DNA of 42,214 bases from Rhodospirillales bacterium (GCA_009377525.1 WHTW01000057.1:1-42214); one strand, 5' to 3'; counted from the first letter of the stretch, positions 7,705 through 17,226 are shown. Numbers and translations are program-made. The notes: generated from the letters alone by a model not told the origin.

Positions 7705-10212
7705 ATGACAAAGAAGGCGACGACGGCTGCTGCCAAGGGGCGAAACGTGCCAGAGTTTGCCAAACTCCTGGAGCAATATGGCAGCAGCCTGATCCAGTTT
7801 ACCGGGACAGGCGATGCGCTCTTCGAGCGGCATCTGATGTTCGACAACACGGCCGAGACTGCCGAGGTCGGCCCGCGCCAGCGGTACGAAGCATTCGCGC
7901 ACTCCGTAAGGGACATCCTCTCGCAGCGGTGGCGCCGAACGGAGCGCGCCTACGATCGCGAAAACCCCAAGCGCGTCTACTACCTGTCCATGGAGTTCCT
8001 GATCGGCCGGTCGCTGGCCAACAACATCCTCAACCTGCGTCTCGATCCCGTCGCCAAGTGGATCATCGACGAAGGGAAGCTCGACTGGATGGCCCTTCTC
8101 GAGGAGGAACCCGACGCCGGCCTCGGCAACGGCGGCCTCGGCCGCCTCGCGGCGTGTTTTCTCGATTCGATGGCCACGATGCAGCTCCCGGCGATGGGCT
8201 ACGGGCTGCGCTACGAGTACGGCATATTCCGGCAGACCATCGAGGACGGCTGGCAACGCGAGCACCCGGACAACTGGCTGCGCCATCCCGACCCCTGGGA
8301 GGTCGCCCGGCCGCAGGAGACGGTTGAAATCGAGCTTGACTGTTCATTCAAGGTGCACAAGGGAACGCTCCGCGCGATCTTCGGCAGGCCGTCCACCGTG
8401 CTGGGTGTTCCGTACGATCGCCCGATCGTGGGTTACGGCGGCCGAACCATCAATACACTTCGGCTATGGGCGGCCGCCACATCCGATGTCTTCGACCTTA
8501 AAGCGTTCAGCACCGGTGCCTTCGTAACCGCTCTGGCCAAGCAACTTGCGGCCGACTCGATCACTCGGGTTCTCTATCCCGATGATTCGACGACCTTGGG
8601 GCGAGGTCTGCGCTTCGTGCAGGAGTATTTCCTGGTCGCCTGCTCGCTGGCGGATCTCGTGCGGCGCTTCCGGCGGCACAATGCCGATTGGAGCACGCTG
8701 CCGGCCAAGGTCGCGATCCAGCTCAACGATACCCATCCCAGCCTGGCCGTCCCGGAGCTGATGCGGGTCCTGCTCGACGAAGCCGGCCTTGGATGGGACC
8801 AGGCTTGGGATATCACCAGGCGCGCGCTTGCCTATACCAACCACACCCTGTTGCCCGAGGCGTTGGAAAAATGGCCGCTGAGATGGTTCGAGCTGATGCT
8901 GCCACGCCATCTGGAGATCATTCTGGACATCAACCACCGCCTCTTGGATGAGGTGCGGGCGCGTTTCCCGGGTGAAGAGGATCGTGTCAAGCAGGTGAGC
9001 CTCGTCGAGGAAGATGGTGAGCGCAATGTTCGAATGGCCAACCTTGCCATCGTAGGCTCGCACAGCACGAACGGCGTTGCGGCGATCCATTCACGGCTGC
9101 TGCGCACCGCAACGGTGAAGGACCTCGCCGACCTGTTCCCCGAGCGCTTCAACAACAAGACCAACGGCATCACGCCGCGGCGTTGGCTTTTGATGGCCAA
9201 CCCGGCCCTCGCCGACTGCGTCACCGAGGCGATCGGCGACGGCTGGATCACCGACCTCGCCGAGCTGGCGATGCTGAAGCCGTTCGCCAGCGATAGGGGC
9301 TATTGCGACGCCGCCTGCCAGGCCAAGCGCCAGTCGAAGTCGCGTTTCACGGACTGGCTGAAATCGACCGCCGGCCTGGTCGTCGATCCGGACTCCATTT
9401 TCGACAGCCAGATCAAACGCATCCACGAGTACAAGCGGCAATTGCTGAACGGGCTGCGCATCGTCGCCTTGTACAACCGGCTGCGCGAGAACCCGCATCT
9501 CGCAACGGCGCCGCGCACGTTCTTTTTCTCGGGCAAGGCGGCGCCCGCTTATCGATTGGCAAAGCTGATCGTCAAGTTTCTCAACAGCCTGGCCGACACG
9601 ATCAACGCCGACCCGGCGATGCAGGGCCGCCTGAAAGTCGTTTTCCTGCCCGAGTATTGCGTGTCGCTCGCCGAGCGGCTGATACCGGCAACCGACGTCT
9701 CCAACCAGATCTCGACCGCTGGCTACGAAGCGAGCGGAACCGGCAACATGAAGTTCATGATGAACGGGGCTTTGACCATCGGCACACGCGACGGCGCCAC
9801 GATCGAGATGGCGGAAGCCGCCGGAGAGGAGAACTTCTTCCTGTTCGGGCTCAGCGCGGACCAGGTGGCGGGCAGCCGCGGTTGGTACACCCCACTGTGG
9901 CACTACGACAACGAGCCGGAGACGCGCAAGGCACTCGACTTGATCTTCTCCGACCACTTCAACGCCAAGGAGCCGGGCATCTTCGAGCCGTTGCGCGACC
10001 CCCTGATGGGCCGCGACCAGTACATGCACCTCGCGGATCTCACGGCCTATCTGCAGGCGGACCGTCGGCTGCTCGAGCTGTACGCCGATCCGCAGGAGTG
10101 GGCGCGAAAAGCTATTCTGAACATCGCCAGTTCAGGGAAATTTTCCAGCGACCGCACCGTCGCCGAGTACGCCAGCGAAATCTGGGGCGCCAAGCCGTGC
10201 CCAGTACCGTAG
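7705..10212 (+). CDS. glgP: Glycogen/alpha-glucan phosphorylase
   Basis: The product has 835 residues. It is a GT35 enzyme that releases glucose-1-phosphate from alpha-1,4-glucan using phosphate and pyridoxal phosphate. Family landmarks are RVYYLSMEFLIGRSLANN near residue 92, GNGGLGRLAACF near 142, the IHEYKRQLLN loop, and EASGTGNMKFMMNGA with the PLP-binding Lys at residue 683. Length is normal and the frame is intact. It is not next to other glycogen genes. A VOC protein follows 32 bp later on the same strand. The ATG is preceded by a weak ribosome site, and hairpins sit in the leader. Confidence 0.96.
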   Translation: MTKKATTAAAKGRNVPEFAKLLEQYGSSLIQFTGTGDALFERHLMFDNTAETAEVGPRQRYEAFAHSVRDILSQRWRRTERAYDRENPKRVYYLSMEFLIGRSLANNILNLRLDPVAKWIIDEGKLDWMALLEEEPDAGLGNGGLGRLAACFLDSMATMQLPAMGYGLRYEYGIFRQTIEDGWQREHPDNWLRHPDPWEVARPQETVEIELDCSFKVHKGTLRAIFGRPSTVLGVPYDRPIVGYGGRTINTLRLWAAATSDVFDLKAFSTGAFVTALAKQLAADSITRVLYPDDSTTLGRGLRFVQEYFLVACSLADLVRRFRRHNADWSTLPAKVAIQLNDTHPSLAVPELMRVLLDEAGLGWDQAWDITRRALAYTNHTLLPEALEKWPLRWFELMLPRHLEIILDINHRLLDEVRARFPGEEDRVKQVSLVEEDGERNVRMANLAIVGSHSTNGVAAIHSRLLRTATVKDLADLFPERFNNKTNGITPRRWLLMANPALADCVTEAIGDGWITDLAELAMLKPFASDRGYCDAACQAKRQSKSRFTDWLKSTAGLVVDPDSIFDSQIKRIHEYKRQLLNGLRIVALYNRLRENPHLATAPRTFFFSGKAAPAYRLAKLIVKFLNSLADTINADPAMQGRLKVVFLPEYCVSLAERLIPATDVSNQISTAGYEASGTGNMKFMMNGALTIGTRDGATIEMAEAAGEENFFLFGLSADQVAGSRGWYTPLWHYDNEPETRKALDLIFSDHFNAKEPGIFEPLRDPLMGRDQYMHLADLTAYLQADRRLLELYADPQEWARKAILNIASSGKFSSDRTVAEYASEIWGAKPCPVP

Positions 10213-10244
10213 AGGACGGAGTCCGCTTCGCCTGGAGAGAGAGC

Positions 10245-10724
10245 ATGATCGAAGTGAACGGCATGGCGCACGTCATCCTCACTGTCGGCCAGTGGGACAA
10301 GGCGCGCGCCTTCTATGGCGAATTGCTGCCCTTCCTCGGCCTCACCAAGGTCTATGACGGCAACAACTTCCTCTACCACGTCGGTGGCCGCACGGCCGTC
10401 GGCATCCAGCGTCCGGCCAAGGAGCACGAGGGCGAGCGCTTCCGGCCCAACCGTATTGGCCTGCATCATCTCTGCCTGCGCGCCCGGTCGCGCGAGGACG
10501 TCGACCGCGTCGCCGCCAAGCTGCGCGAGATGGGCGCGTATATCGATCGTGGGCCGATGGAAGGCAATTGGGCGCCGGGCTACTACTTCCTCGTGTTCGA
10601 GGATCCCGACGGCATCCGGCTCGAAGTGAACTTCATCCCCGGCAAGGGTCTGCTGGTCGGCGACAGGCCGCTCAGCCCCTCGAGCGATCCCGACTGGGAC
10701 CAGAACCCGACACCGCGTTTCTGA
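10245..10724 (+). CDS. VOC-family (glyoxalase/dioxygenase fold) protein
   Basis: The product has 159 residues. It begins with the beta-alpha-beta-beta-beta motif (GMAHVILTVGQWDKARAFYGELL), then GLHHLCLRA, and ends with FVFEDPDG-type sequence and a Glu (FLVFEDPDGIRLEV). His9, His in GLHHL and the late Glu would be the metal ligands of this superfamily. The substrate cannot be told. ATG 10245 has a GGAGAGAGAG ribosome site; the longer open frame upstream overlaps glgP and is a shadow. It is likely cotranscribed with glgP. Confidence 0.85.
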   Translation: MIEVNGMAHVILTVGQWDKARAFYGELLPFLGLTKVYDGNNFLYHVGGRTAVGIQRPAKEHEGERFRPNRIGLHHLCLRARSREDVDRVAAKLREMGAYIDRGPMEGNWAPGYYFLVFEDPDGIRLEVNFIPGKGLLVGDRPLSPSSDPDWDQNPTPRF

Positions 10725-10770
10725 AAACGGCCCGACTTGACGTCCAGGGCAGCTCATGACGATGCGCGGA

Positions 10771-11601
10771 TTATCGCAAGCCGCGCGGCCCATGCACGAC
10801 GACGATGCGGTTCACGACCTCCTTGACGCCTGCAACCGCTGCCGCGAGTCTGCCGGCGTCGGCCGCCAACGTGTCGTGGATCGCCACACCGGTCAGCACG
10901 ATCCTGCCGCCATCGGCTGTGGCGCCGACGCCGCTGACGCCTGTCCCCGGGATGAAGCGTTCGCGAAGCTTGATGCGGACATGCGCTTCCAGGGCCTTGT
11001 CCCTGAGGGTGGCGAGTGCCGCCTCGGTCTGCCGGAACTCCGGGCTGTCGACGAGCTCGCAAACGAGCTTGGCGCACGTTTCGGTCGATACATGCGCAGT
11101 GTTCAGCACCAGATCGTACAGCCAGGGGTCCTCGCGGTTGACGCCGTACGCGACCTGGAGGACGCGCTTGTGGGCCTCGTCGTTGCGCTTGATCTCACGC
11201 CGGGCGGCAGCAAGGTCGCTGAATCCGGACCGCGCCATCACCGCCGTCTCCCGCACTTCCAGGGGCGCGCTAACGCGTATGCGCGCCACCTGCGGTGCGT
11301 CCCTGAGGATAACGCACGCGCCCCAGCCGCGGATCAGCACGTTGCCATGTGCAGCGAGCTCGAGCACTTCCTCGGCGGTGTAGCGCGCAAGCCGCTTGCG
11401 GCCGATCTGCCAGCGCTCGCGCAACGTCGCGCCGCCTTCAAGAAGGTGGTGAATGGTGCTTTCCCGCGCGTGCATGTGCTCGGCGAGATCATGCTCGACG
11501 AGCTCGTGCAGGATCACCGTCAGCCCCAACCTCTCGGCTACGAGAGCTGCAATTTCCCTGCCGCCGGACCCCATTTCCCTCGTCATTGCGATGACAGGCA
11601 T
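10771..11601 (-). CDS. Cytidylate kinase-like domain fused to a BON domain
   Basis: The product has 276 residues. The N-terminal ~190 match the cytidylate-kinase-like family: a modified P-loop TREMGSGGREIA at residues 7-18, ELVE, and a RGWGACVIL strand. Residues about 205-270 form a BON domain (HVRIKLRERF...GRIVLTGVA...AGVKEVVNRIVVV), a fold usually found in periplasmic or membrane-binding proteins. There is no signal peptide, so the protein is cytoplasmic. It starts 16 bp after the P-type ATPase stop, indicating one transcript. A role in nucleotide-dependent sensing or stress linked to the cation pump is inference. The P-loop reads GSGGRE instead of the GxxGxGKS/T of true kinases, so kinase activity is not assured. 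Confidence 0.82.
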   Translation of the reverse strand: MPVIAMTREMGSGGREIAALVAERLGLTVILHELVEHDLAEHMHARESTIHHLLEGGATLRERWQIGRKRLARYTAEEVLELAAHGNVLIRGWGACVILRDAPQVARIRVSAPLEVRETAVMARSGFSDLAAARREIKRNDEAHKRVLQVAYGVNREDPWLYDLVLNTAHVSTETCAKLVCELVDSPEFRQTEAALATLRDKALEAHVRIKLRERFIPGTGVSGVGATADGGRIVLTGVAIHDTLAADAGRLAAAVAGVKEVVNRIVVVHGPRGLR

Positions 11602-11617
11602 GATGTCCTCCTGTGGT

Positions 11618-14566
11618 CTACGGGTCGGGGCGTCTTCTGCGCAGCCCCACCTTTGCCAATTCCATGGCGATGAGCAGCGTCGCTGCGACAGCCGTTGCGA
11701 TCACCCAGTCGACAGTAGAGAGTGGCACCGTAAGGAACGCCGCCTGCAGGAAAGGCGTGTAGACAACAAGCACGTGCGTCCCCAGCGAGAAGGCTATTGC
11801 CACGATCAGCCACTTGTTCTCTAAGAGACCGGCGAACGCGCTGCGTCTTCTCGATCGGCAGTTGTACACGTCGAATAGCTGGAACATCATCAGCGTAGTG
11901 AAGGCCATGGTGCGCGCATGCGCTTCGTCTGCTGCATTCGGCGCCGTGCCGGCGGCGAACAACGTGAACAATCCGCCGGGGTAGTAGGCGTCGAGTACGC
12001 CCACCGTTCCAACCATCATCAGCAGTCCGACGCACGCAAGCCGAATCCAGTCTTCTGTCAGGAGTACGCCAGAGCCATGCCTGCGCGGTCGTCGTTCCAT
12101 GACCCTGCGATCCTTGGTGTCGATGCCAAGCGCGAGCGCAGGCGGCCCGTCGGTGATGAGGTTGATCCACAGTAGCTGGACGGCAAGCAACGGCAGGAAC
12201 AGCCCACTATCTGCCGAGGAAAGGCCGAGCATGCCTGCAAGCATCACGCCCGCGAACATGGAGAACAGCTCGCCGGAGTTCGTCGACAGGAGGTAGATCA
12301 GGTACTTTTGGATGTTGTCGTAGATGCCGCGCCCCTCTTCGATCGCCTTCACGATGCTGGCGAAGTTGTCGTCGGTCAGCACCATGTCGGCGGCTTCCTT
12401 GGAGACGTCGGTGCCGGTGATGCCCATGGCGACGCCGATATTGGCGGCCTTGAGGGCGGGGGCGTCGTTGATGCCGTCGCCGGTCATGGCGACGACATGA
12501 CCCTTTCGCTGCAGGGCGCCGACGATCCGCAGCTTGTGCTCGGGATCGACGCGGGCGAACACGCGGACCTGCTCGCCGATCTCGTCGAGCTCGGCATCGC
12601 CCATGGTGCGCAGGTCGGCGCCGGTCACGAGGCGAGCCCCCGGCTCGAAGATGCCCAGCTCTTCGGCGATTGCCCGGGCGGTCGCCGGATGGTCACCCGT
12701 GATCATCACGGTGCGGATGTGGGCCTGGTGGGCGACCGCAACGGCCGCTTTCACCTCCGGCCGGGGAGGATCGATCATGCCGACAAGGCCGAGCAGGGTG
12801 AGGTCGTCCTCGATGCTGTCGGGAAGTTCGATCGCCGATGTGCGGTCGGCGATGGCTTGGGGATCGAGACCCAGGGCGGCCGCCGGCATGATGCGCGTGG
12901 CAATGGCCAACGTCCGCAGCGCCTGGCCCGCCAGGGCTTCGTTGCGACGTACGAGCGCTGCCCGGCGGCCCTCGTCGAGCATGATCGCCTTGCCGCCTTC
13001 CCATACGGACCGGCTCTTCGAGAGCAGGACTTCCGGCGCGCCCTTGACGAAGACACAAAGCTCGCCGGGCTTGTCGAGATCGACATGAACGGTCGCGTGG
13101 CGTTTGCGTTCCGAGGTGAACGGAATCTCCGCGATGCGGGGAAGGCGCGCGAGCTGGTCCCCTGATATGCCGAACTTGCGTGCCGCGACGACCAGGGCGC
13201 CCTCGGTCGGATCGCCTTGCACCGACCAGACGCCCCGACTCTCGGTGAGCGACGCGTCGTTGGCGAGCGCGGCGGCGCGGAGCGTTCGCGCCAAGGCGTC
13301 GCATTCAGGGGACGCTTCGGAAAGCGCCACGCCTTCGACGGTGAAATCGCCCTCCGGGATGTAGCCGCTGCCGCCGACCTCGACCAGCCTGCCGGCCGTG
13401 AAGACCGCGCGCACCGTCATCTCGTTGCGCGTCAGCGTACCGGTCTTGTCGGAGCAGATCACCGTCGCGGCACCCAGCGTCTCGACTGCCGGCAGCTTGC
13501 GCACGATGGCGTTGGCGGCCGCCATGCGCCGCACGCCGATGCTCAGTCCCACGGTCACGATCGCCGGCAGCGCCTCGGGGATGGCCGCGACCGCCAGCGC
13601 CACCGCGAACAGGAAGAGGCCGAGGATGACGTCGAGGGTGAAGGTGGACGCGCCGAGCAGGCCGGTGGCGAACACGATGGCGCAGATGCCGAGCATGATG
13701 ATGCTGAGGCGCTTGCCGGTGCGGTCGAGTTCCTGCTGCAGCGGCGTCGGTTCGACCTCGGTGGCCTCGAGCAGGCCGGCGATGCGTCCGACTTCGGTCG
13801 CCATGCCGGTTGCCACGACGACCGCGCGGCAGCGGCCGTAGGTGGCGACCGTGCTGGCATACAGCATGTTGCGGCGATCGCCGAGGCCGACATCGGCGTC
13901 GATGGCCTGTGTCTCCTTGGCCACCGGCATGCTCTCGCCGGTCAGAGGCGCTTCGTCCGTCCGCAGATTGGCGCATTCGATGATGCGCGCGTCGGCCGGG
14001 ATCTTGTCCCCGGCCTCGACCAGAACGATGTCGCCGGGAACGATTTCGTGGGTCGCGACGCGCCGGCGCTCGCCATCGCGAACCACGGTCGCTTCGGGAG
14101 CGGCAAGGGCCATCAGCGCCCGTACCGACTTCTCGGCCCGCGCTTCCTGGACGTAGCCCAGCAGGGCGTTGAGCACGACGATCGCCAGAATGACGATGGC
14201 CTCGTAGGGCAGGGCCGTCTCGCGCGGCTCCTGCAGGAGCCATCCGGCCATCGATATGGCGATGGCGACCAGCAGGATGATCACCAGGAAGCTCTCGAAC
14301 TGCTCGAGCAGCCGCCGCCACCAGGGCGTTTCCGGGGCGCTCTTCAGCCGATTGGGGCCATGGAGGTCCAGACGCCGCTGCACCTCGGCCTGGCTGAGGC
14401 CGCGCGCGCTGTCGGATGCCAACGCCTCGACCACGGCTTCGGCGGATTTGCGGTGTGGAGACCCCCGAGGGTCACCCGCCCCCGCGGTCGCGTCGGCTCG
14501 CACACCGTCGCCATCGTTGCGACGGTGCGTGGCGGTGAAGGGGTCCAGCACCATTGCCTTTGGCAT
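11618..14566 (-). CDS. P-type cation-transporting ATPase, IIA (Ca2+, SERCA/PMR1-like)
   Basis: The product has 982 residues. It contains an N-terminal cation-ATPase domain, actuator LTGES near residue 210, phosphorylation motif SDKTGTLT with Asp373, nucleotide-binding domain (KGAPE), hinge MTGDGINDAP near 695 and a C-terminal six-helix block. Membrane motifs AIPEALPAIV (M4), STNSGELF (M5) and NLITDGPPALALG (M6) match the Ca2+-coordinating helices of type IIA pumps, so Ca2+ (or Mn2+) export is the best guess. The start is taken at ATG 14566, which has GGAG six bases upstream; an in-frame start at 14641 gives an Arg-rich extension with no such site. The kinase-like/BON gene follows in the same operon. 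Confidence 0.92.
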   Translation of the reverse strand: MPKAMVLDPFTATHRRNDGDGVRADATAGAGDPRGSPHRKSAEAVVEALASDSARGLSQAEVQRRLDLHGPNRLKSAPETPWWRRLLEQFESFLVIILLVAIAISMAGWLLQEPRETALPYEAIVILAIVVLNALLGYVQEARAEKSVRALMALAAPEATVVRDGERRRVATHEIVPGDIVLVEAGDKIPADARIIECANLRTDEAPLTGESMPVAKETQAIDADVGLGDRRNMLYASTVATYGRCRAVVVATGMATEVGRIAGLLEATEVEPTPLQQELDRTGKRLSIIMLGICAIVFATGLLGASTFTLDVILGLFLFAVALAVAAIPEALPAIVTVGLSIGVRRMAAANAIVRKLPAVETLGAATVICSDKTGTLTRNEMTVRAVFTAGRLVEVGGSGYIPEGDFTVEGVALSEASPECDALARTLRAAALANDASLTESRGVWSVQGDPTEGALVVAARKFGISGDQLARLPRIAEIPFTSERKRHATVHVDLDKPGELCVFVKGAPEVLLSKSRSVWEGGKAIMLDEGRRAALVRRNEALAGQALRTLAIATRIMPAAALGLDPQAIADRTSAIELPDSIEDDLTLLGLVGMIDPPRPEVKAAVAVAHQAHIRTVMITGDHPATARAIAEELGIFEPGARLVTGADLRTMGDAELDEIGEQVRVFARVDPEHKLRIVGALQRKGHVVAMTGDGINDAPALKAANIGVAMGITGTDVSKEAADMVLTDDNFASIVKAIEEGRGIYDNIQKYLIYLLSTNSGELFSMFAGVMLAGMLGLSSADSGLFLPLLAVQLLWINLITDGPPALALGIDTKDRRVMERRPRRHGSGVLLTEDWIRLACVGLLMMVGTVGVLDAYYPGGLFTLFAAGTAPNAADEAHARTMAFTTLMMFQLFDVYNCRSRRRSAFAGLLENKWLIVAIAFSLGTHVLVVYTPFLQAAFLTVPLSTVDWVIATAVAATLLIAMELAKVGLRRRRPDP

Positions 14567-14829
14567 GGCGATCTCCGTCCACGGTTCAGCACGCCGTGAC
14601 GCCGCCGTCAGGCCACGACAGGCCTTCCGGCGAAGCCTCAACGTCTTTTCTTTGGCAAAGGTCTTGCCGCAACGCTCTATGCGTTGCCCGCGTGGCCGGA
14701 GATTAGATCTCGTGCTGACGACCGTGCGGCGGGGCTACTCCCCTTTGTCGGGTAGCAGCGACCATCCTACGGCACCAAGGCCGGAAGAGCAAAGGCGCCC
14801 TTCGGGCACTCCGCCTGCCTCAGGCTAAG
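14567..14829. other. Divergent spacer, no gene seen
   Basis: This is the region between the P-type ATPase start and the XRE regulator. I find no coding frame with a ribosome site and no strong long inverted repeat. It must hold the promoter of the ATPase operon on the minus strand, but I could not identify hexamers with confidence. Confidence 0.4.
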
Positions 14830-14866
14830 TTGATCCATCCATTATATTGGAACACTATCCAATACT
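14830..14866 (+). promoter_or_regulatory. Promoter and palindromic operator of the XRE regulator
   Basis: TTGATC (14830-14835), 17 bp, then CACTAT (14853-14858) form a candidate sigma70 promoter. Over the -10 lies a perfect 7-bp-arm palindrome, TATTGGA-ACACTA-TCCAATA (14845-14864). The ATG starts at 14867, only 8 bases after the -10, so the transcript would be leaderless or nearly so. AT-rich sequence like this stands out in the GC-rich surroundings. Autoregulation by the gene directly downstream is the natural inference. Confidence 0.65.
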
Positions 14867-15433
14867 ATGGACATCAACAATCGTATCGCCTCGCGTGTGC
14901 GCCAGATCCGCGCCGAGCGGGGGCTCTCCCTCGAAGCGCTGGCAGAAGGCTCGGGTGTCAGCCGCTCGATGATCTCGCTGATCGAGCGCGGCCAGAGCAG
15001 CGCGACGGCCGTGGTGCTCGAGAAGCTCGCGACCGGCCTCGACGTGCCGCTCGCCTGGCTGTTCGATGCGCCCGCTGTGCCGGCGTCGCCGGTGTCGCGG
15101 CGCAAGGACCAGGTCGAATGGCGCGATCCCGCGTCGGGCTACATCCGCCGCAACGTCTCGCCGTCGGGACTGCCTTCGCCCGTCCGCATCGTCGAGGTGG
15201 TCTTTCCCGCCGGTGCCCGTGTGTCCTACGAAACCGGCGCGCGGCCCGGCCTCACGCATCAGCAGATCTGGGTGCTGCAGGGCGCGATCGAGGTCACGCT
15301 GGGCAAGGAGCGCCACGAGCTTGGTGCCGGCGACTGCCTGGCCATGGTGCTCGATCGCCCGATCACCTTCCGCAACCGAACAGCCAAGCCTGCGCGCTAT
15401 GCGGTGATCCTGTCTCATCGTCCGCACGGCTGA
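14867..15433 (+). CDS. XRE-family regulator with C-terminal cupin domain
   Basis: The product has 188 residues. A lambda-repressor-like helix-turn-helix lies at residues about 6-62 (RVRQIRAERGLSLEALAEGSG, then VSRSMISLIERGQSSATAVV). It is followed by a cupin fold at about 100-185 (HQQIWVLQGAIEVTLG and the GAGDCLAM turn), which would bind a small ligand. Members of this family often control a neighbouring transporter or catabolic gene. Here the DMT exporter starts 5 bp after the stop, so the two are cotranscribed and the regulator probably controls both through the palindrome upstream. Confidence 0.9.
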   Translation: MDINNRIASRVRQIRAERGLSLEALAEGSGVSRSMISLIERGQSSATAVVLEKLATGLDVPLAWLFDAPAVPASPVSRRKDQVEWRDPASGYIRRNVSPSGLPSPVRIVEVVFPAGARVSYETGARPGLTHQQIWVLQGAIEVTLGKERHELGAGDCLAMVLDRPITFRNRTAKPARYAVILSHRPHG

Positions 15434-15438
15434 CCGGC

Positions 15439-16275
15439 ATGGACGCCACCGACGTCGCTGCCGCTCTTCTAAGCGCCGTCCTGCATGCCGGCTGGAACGC
15501 CGCGGTGAAGGCGGGCCGAGATCCGCCGCGGGCCATGACGGCGCAGATGCTGCTGAGTGCGCTGTTCGTGCTGCCATGCCTCCCATGGTCGGGCCTGCCG
15601 CCGCTTGCGGCTTGGCCGTGGATCGTCGCATCGACACTGATGAGCGTGGTCACAGTCTCCGCGCTCCTGCGCGCCTATGAGCTGGCTGGCTTCGGTCTCG
15701 TCTATCCCGTCGCCCGCGCCATCGCAGTCGTGCTGGTGGTGCCGCTGGTGGCGCTGTTTGCCGGCGGCTGGCCAGGCCCGGCGGCGCTGGGCGGCATTGC
15801 CGTCATCGCCCTGTCACTCGCCATGCTCGCCTGGGATACCGCGCGCGAGCGCGCCATTCCGTTGCAGGCCCTGGCCTGGATCCTCGCGGCCGGCCTGGGT
15901 GCCGCGGGATACATCCTGTGCGATGCCCAGGGCGTGCGCGCGGCGGGTTCGCCGTGGGCCTATGGTTTCGTCGTCTCGATCACCAACGCCGCTGCCATGT
16001 GCTGGCGCCAGCGACACAACGGCGCGCCGTGGATGCAGCTGCAAGGCCAGTGGTCGGTCGCCGTGCCGGCCGCCGTCGCCTCGGTCGCGTCCTATCTGCT
16101 GATCCTCTGGGTGTGGGGCCATGCCCCGATTGCGCCGGCTGCCGCCCTGCGCGACACCAGCGCCGTGTTCGCCATCCTGATCGCCGTCCTCTGGCTGAAG
16201 GAACCGTTCACGCGCACGCGCATCCTGGCCGTGCTGCTGGCCGCGGCGGCGGTGCCGCTGCTGCGGCTGGGCTGA
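15439..16275 (+). CDS. EamA/DMT-family transporter
   Basis: The product has 278 residues and is almost entirely hydrophobic with about ten predicted transmembrane helices in two EamA repeats (HAGWNAAVKAG in helix 1; the second repeat near residues 145-278 ends in LWLKEPFTRTRILAVLL). Such carriers export amino acids, metabolites or drugs from the cytoplasm. The regulator-exporter arrangement suggests ligand-induced efflux; the substrate is unknown. The start at 15439 lies 5 bp after the regulator stop; a longer upstream frame is a shadow. Confidence 0.88.
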   Translation: MDATDVAAALLSAVLHAGWNAAVKAGRDPPRAMTAQMLLSALFVLPCLPWSGLPPLAAWPWIVASTLMSVVTVSALLRAYELAGFGLVYPVARAIAVVLVVPLVALFAGGWPGPAALGGIAVIALSLAMLAWDTARERAIPLQALAWILAAGLGAAGYILCDAQGVRAAGSPWAYGFVVSITNAAAMCWRQRHNGAPWMQLQGQWSVAVPAAVASVASYLLILWVWGHAPIAPAAALRDTSAVFAILIAVLWLKEPFTRTRILAVLLAAAAVPLLRLG

Positions 16276-16361
16276 TTGATCACAGGCCTGCCCCTCGACT
16301 GGTCGAACGCTTTTCCTATTTTTCGGACTCCCGCGCGCCTTCAAGCTCTGATGGAGTTGTC

Positions 16362-16820
16362 ATGACGCGTAGCGTGTCGGTTTTGTTGCGTTCAGTCCAA
16401 ATGGCGCTCGTCGTGTTTGTGGGCAGTGCCTGCGCATCCGGCCATGACGTCGCGATGGGCGGCCGTCGCGCGGTCATCGGCCTGGACGCCGATACGTTCC
16501 AAGCGTGTGCCGGCATTCCAACCCGCACCAAGCGCCTCGACCCACGGACCGAGATCCTCTCCTGCGAGCTCAAGAACGAGAATATCGGCGGCATGGATTT
16601 CAAGGTTCCGCTGGTCAGCGGCGGCTTCAAGATCGCGGGCAGCGGCTCCTACTGCCACGCCATCGTCCGCGTCGCCGACGGCAAGGTCGCCGAGGTCAAC
16701 TACACCGGCGACAACGACGACTTCGTCGGCAAGGAGGGTGTCTGCGCGCCGATCATGCGCGGTTGCCTGCGCGCCCACGGCAGGGATCCTGAGGTCAAGA
16801 CCGCCAACAAGGGCCGTTAG
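16362..16820 (+). CDS. Exported hypothetical protein, possible lipoprotein
   Basis: The product has 152 residues. A hydrophobic N-terminus (residues 8-25) ends at VGSACASG, which could be a lipobox with Cys25, although the -3 residue is Gly and not the usual Leu. The mature part has four further cysteines (QACAG, LSCEL, SYCHA, and GVCAP/GCLRA), which suggests disulfides and a periplasmic location. I recognise no family. The start at 16362 has a GGAG ribosome site six bases upstream. It sits alone between the DMT exporter and the GYD gene. Confidence 0.7.
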   Translation: MTRSVSVLLRSVQMALVVFVGSACASGHDVAMGGRRAVIGLDADTFQACAGIPTRTKRLDPRTEILSCELKNENIGGMDFKVPLVSGGFKIAGSGSYCHAIVRVADGKVAEVNYTGDNDDFVGKEGVCAPIMRGCLRAHGRDPEVKTANKGR

Positions 16821-16932
16821 AGGGCCTGTCGCATCAGGACCGATCGGCGGATAATGCAGAGCGGCTGCCCAAGGCGGCCGCGAGCGCGTGCCGTGTGTGA
16901 GTCCGTTCCCAATCGACCGAGGGAGGATAACG

Positions 16933-17226
16933 ATGGCGACCTATTGCGTGCTGGGAAGCTTCACCGAACAGGGAGTCCGCAACGCCAAGGACTCGCCCAA
17001 GCGTGCCGAGGCCTTCAAGGAGATGGCCAAGAAATGCGGCGTCACGGTCAAGGACCTCTACTGGGCGCAAGGCCAGTATGACGTCGTGACCATTCTCGAA
17101 GCGCCGGACGACCTTGCCGTCACCTCGCTGGCCTTGAGCGTCGGCGCGCTGGGTAACATCCGCACCCAGACGTTGCGACTGTTTTCGCCGGCAGACATGA
17201 AGGCGATCATCGACAAGATGGTTTAG
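16933..17226 (+). CDS. GYD-domain protein
   Basis: The product has 97 residues. It resembles the GYD family of small ferredoxin-fold proteins (CVLGSFTEQGVRNAKDSPKRA at the N-terminus, then LYWAQGQYDVVTILEAPDD, and an end in TLRLFSPADM). Their biochemical role is unknown; they are commonly found near regulators and stress genes. A strong GGGAGG ribosome site lies 8 bases before the ATG. The gene converges with cobF, 3 bp between stops. Confidence 0.88.
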   Translation: MATYCVLGSFTEQGVRNAKDSPKRAEAFKEMAKKCGVTVKDLYWAQGQYDVVTILEAPDDLAVTSLALSVGALGNIRTQTLRLFSPADMKAIIDKMV

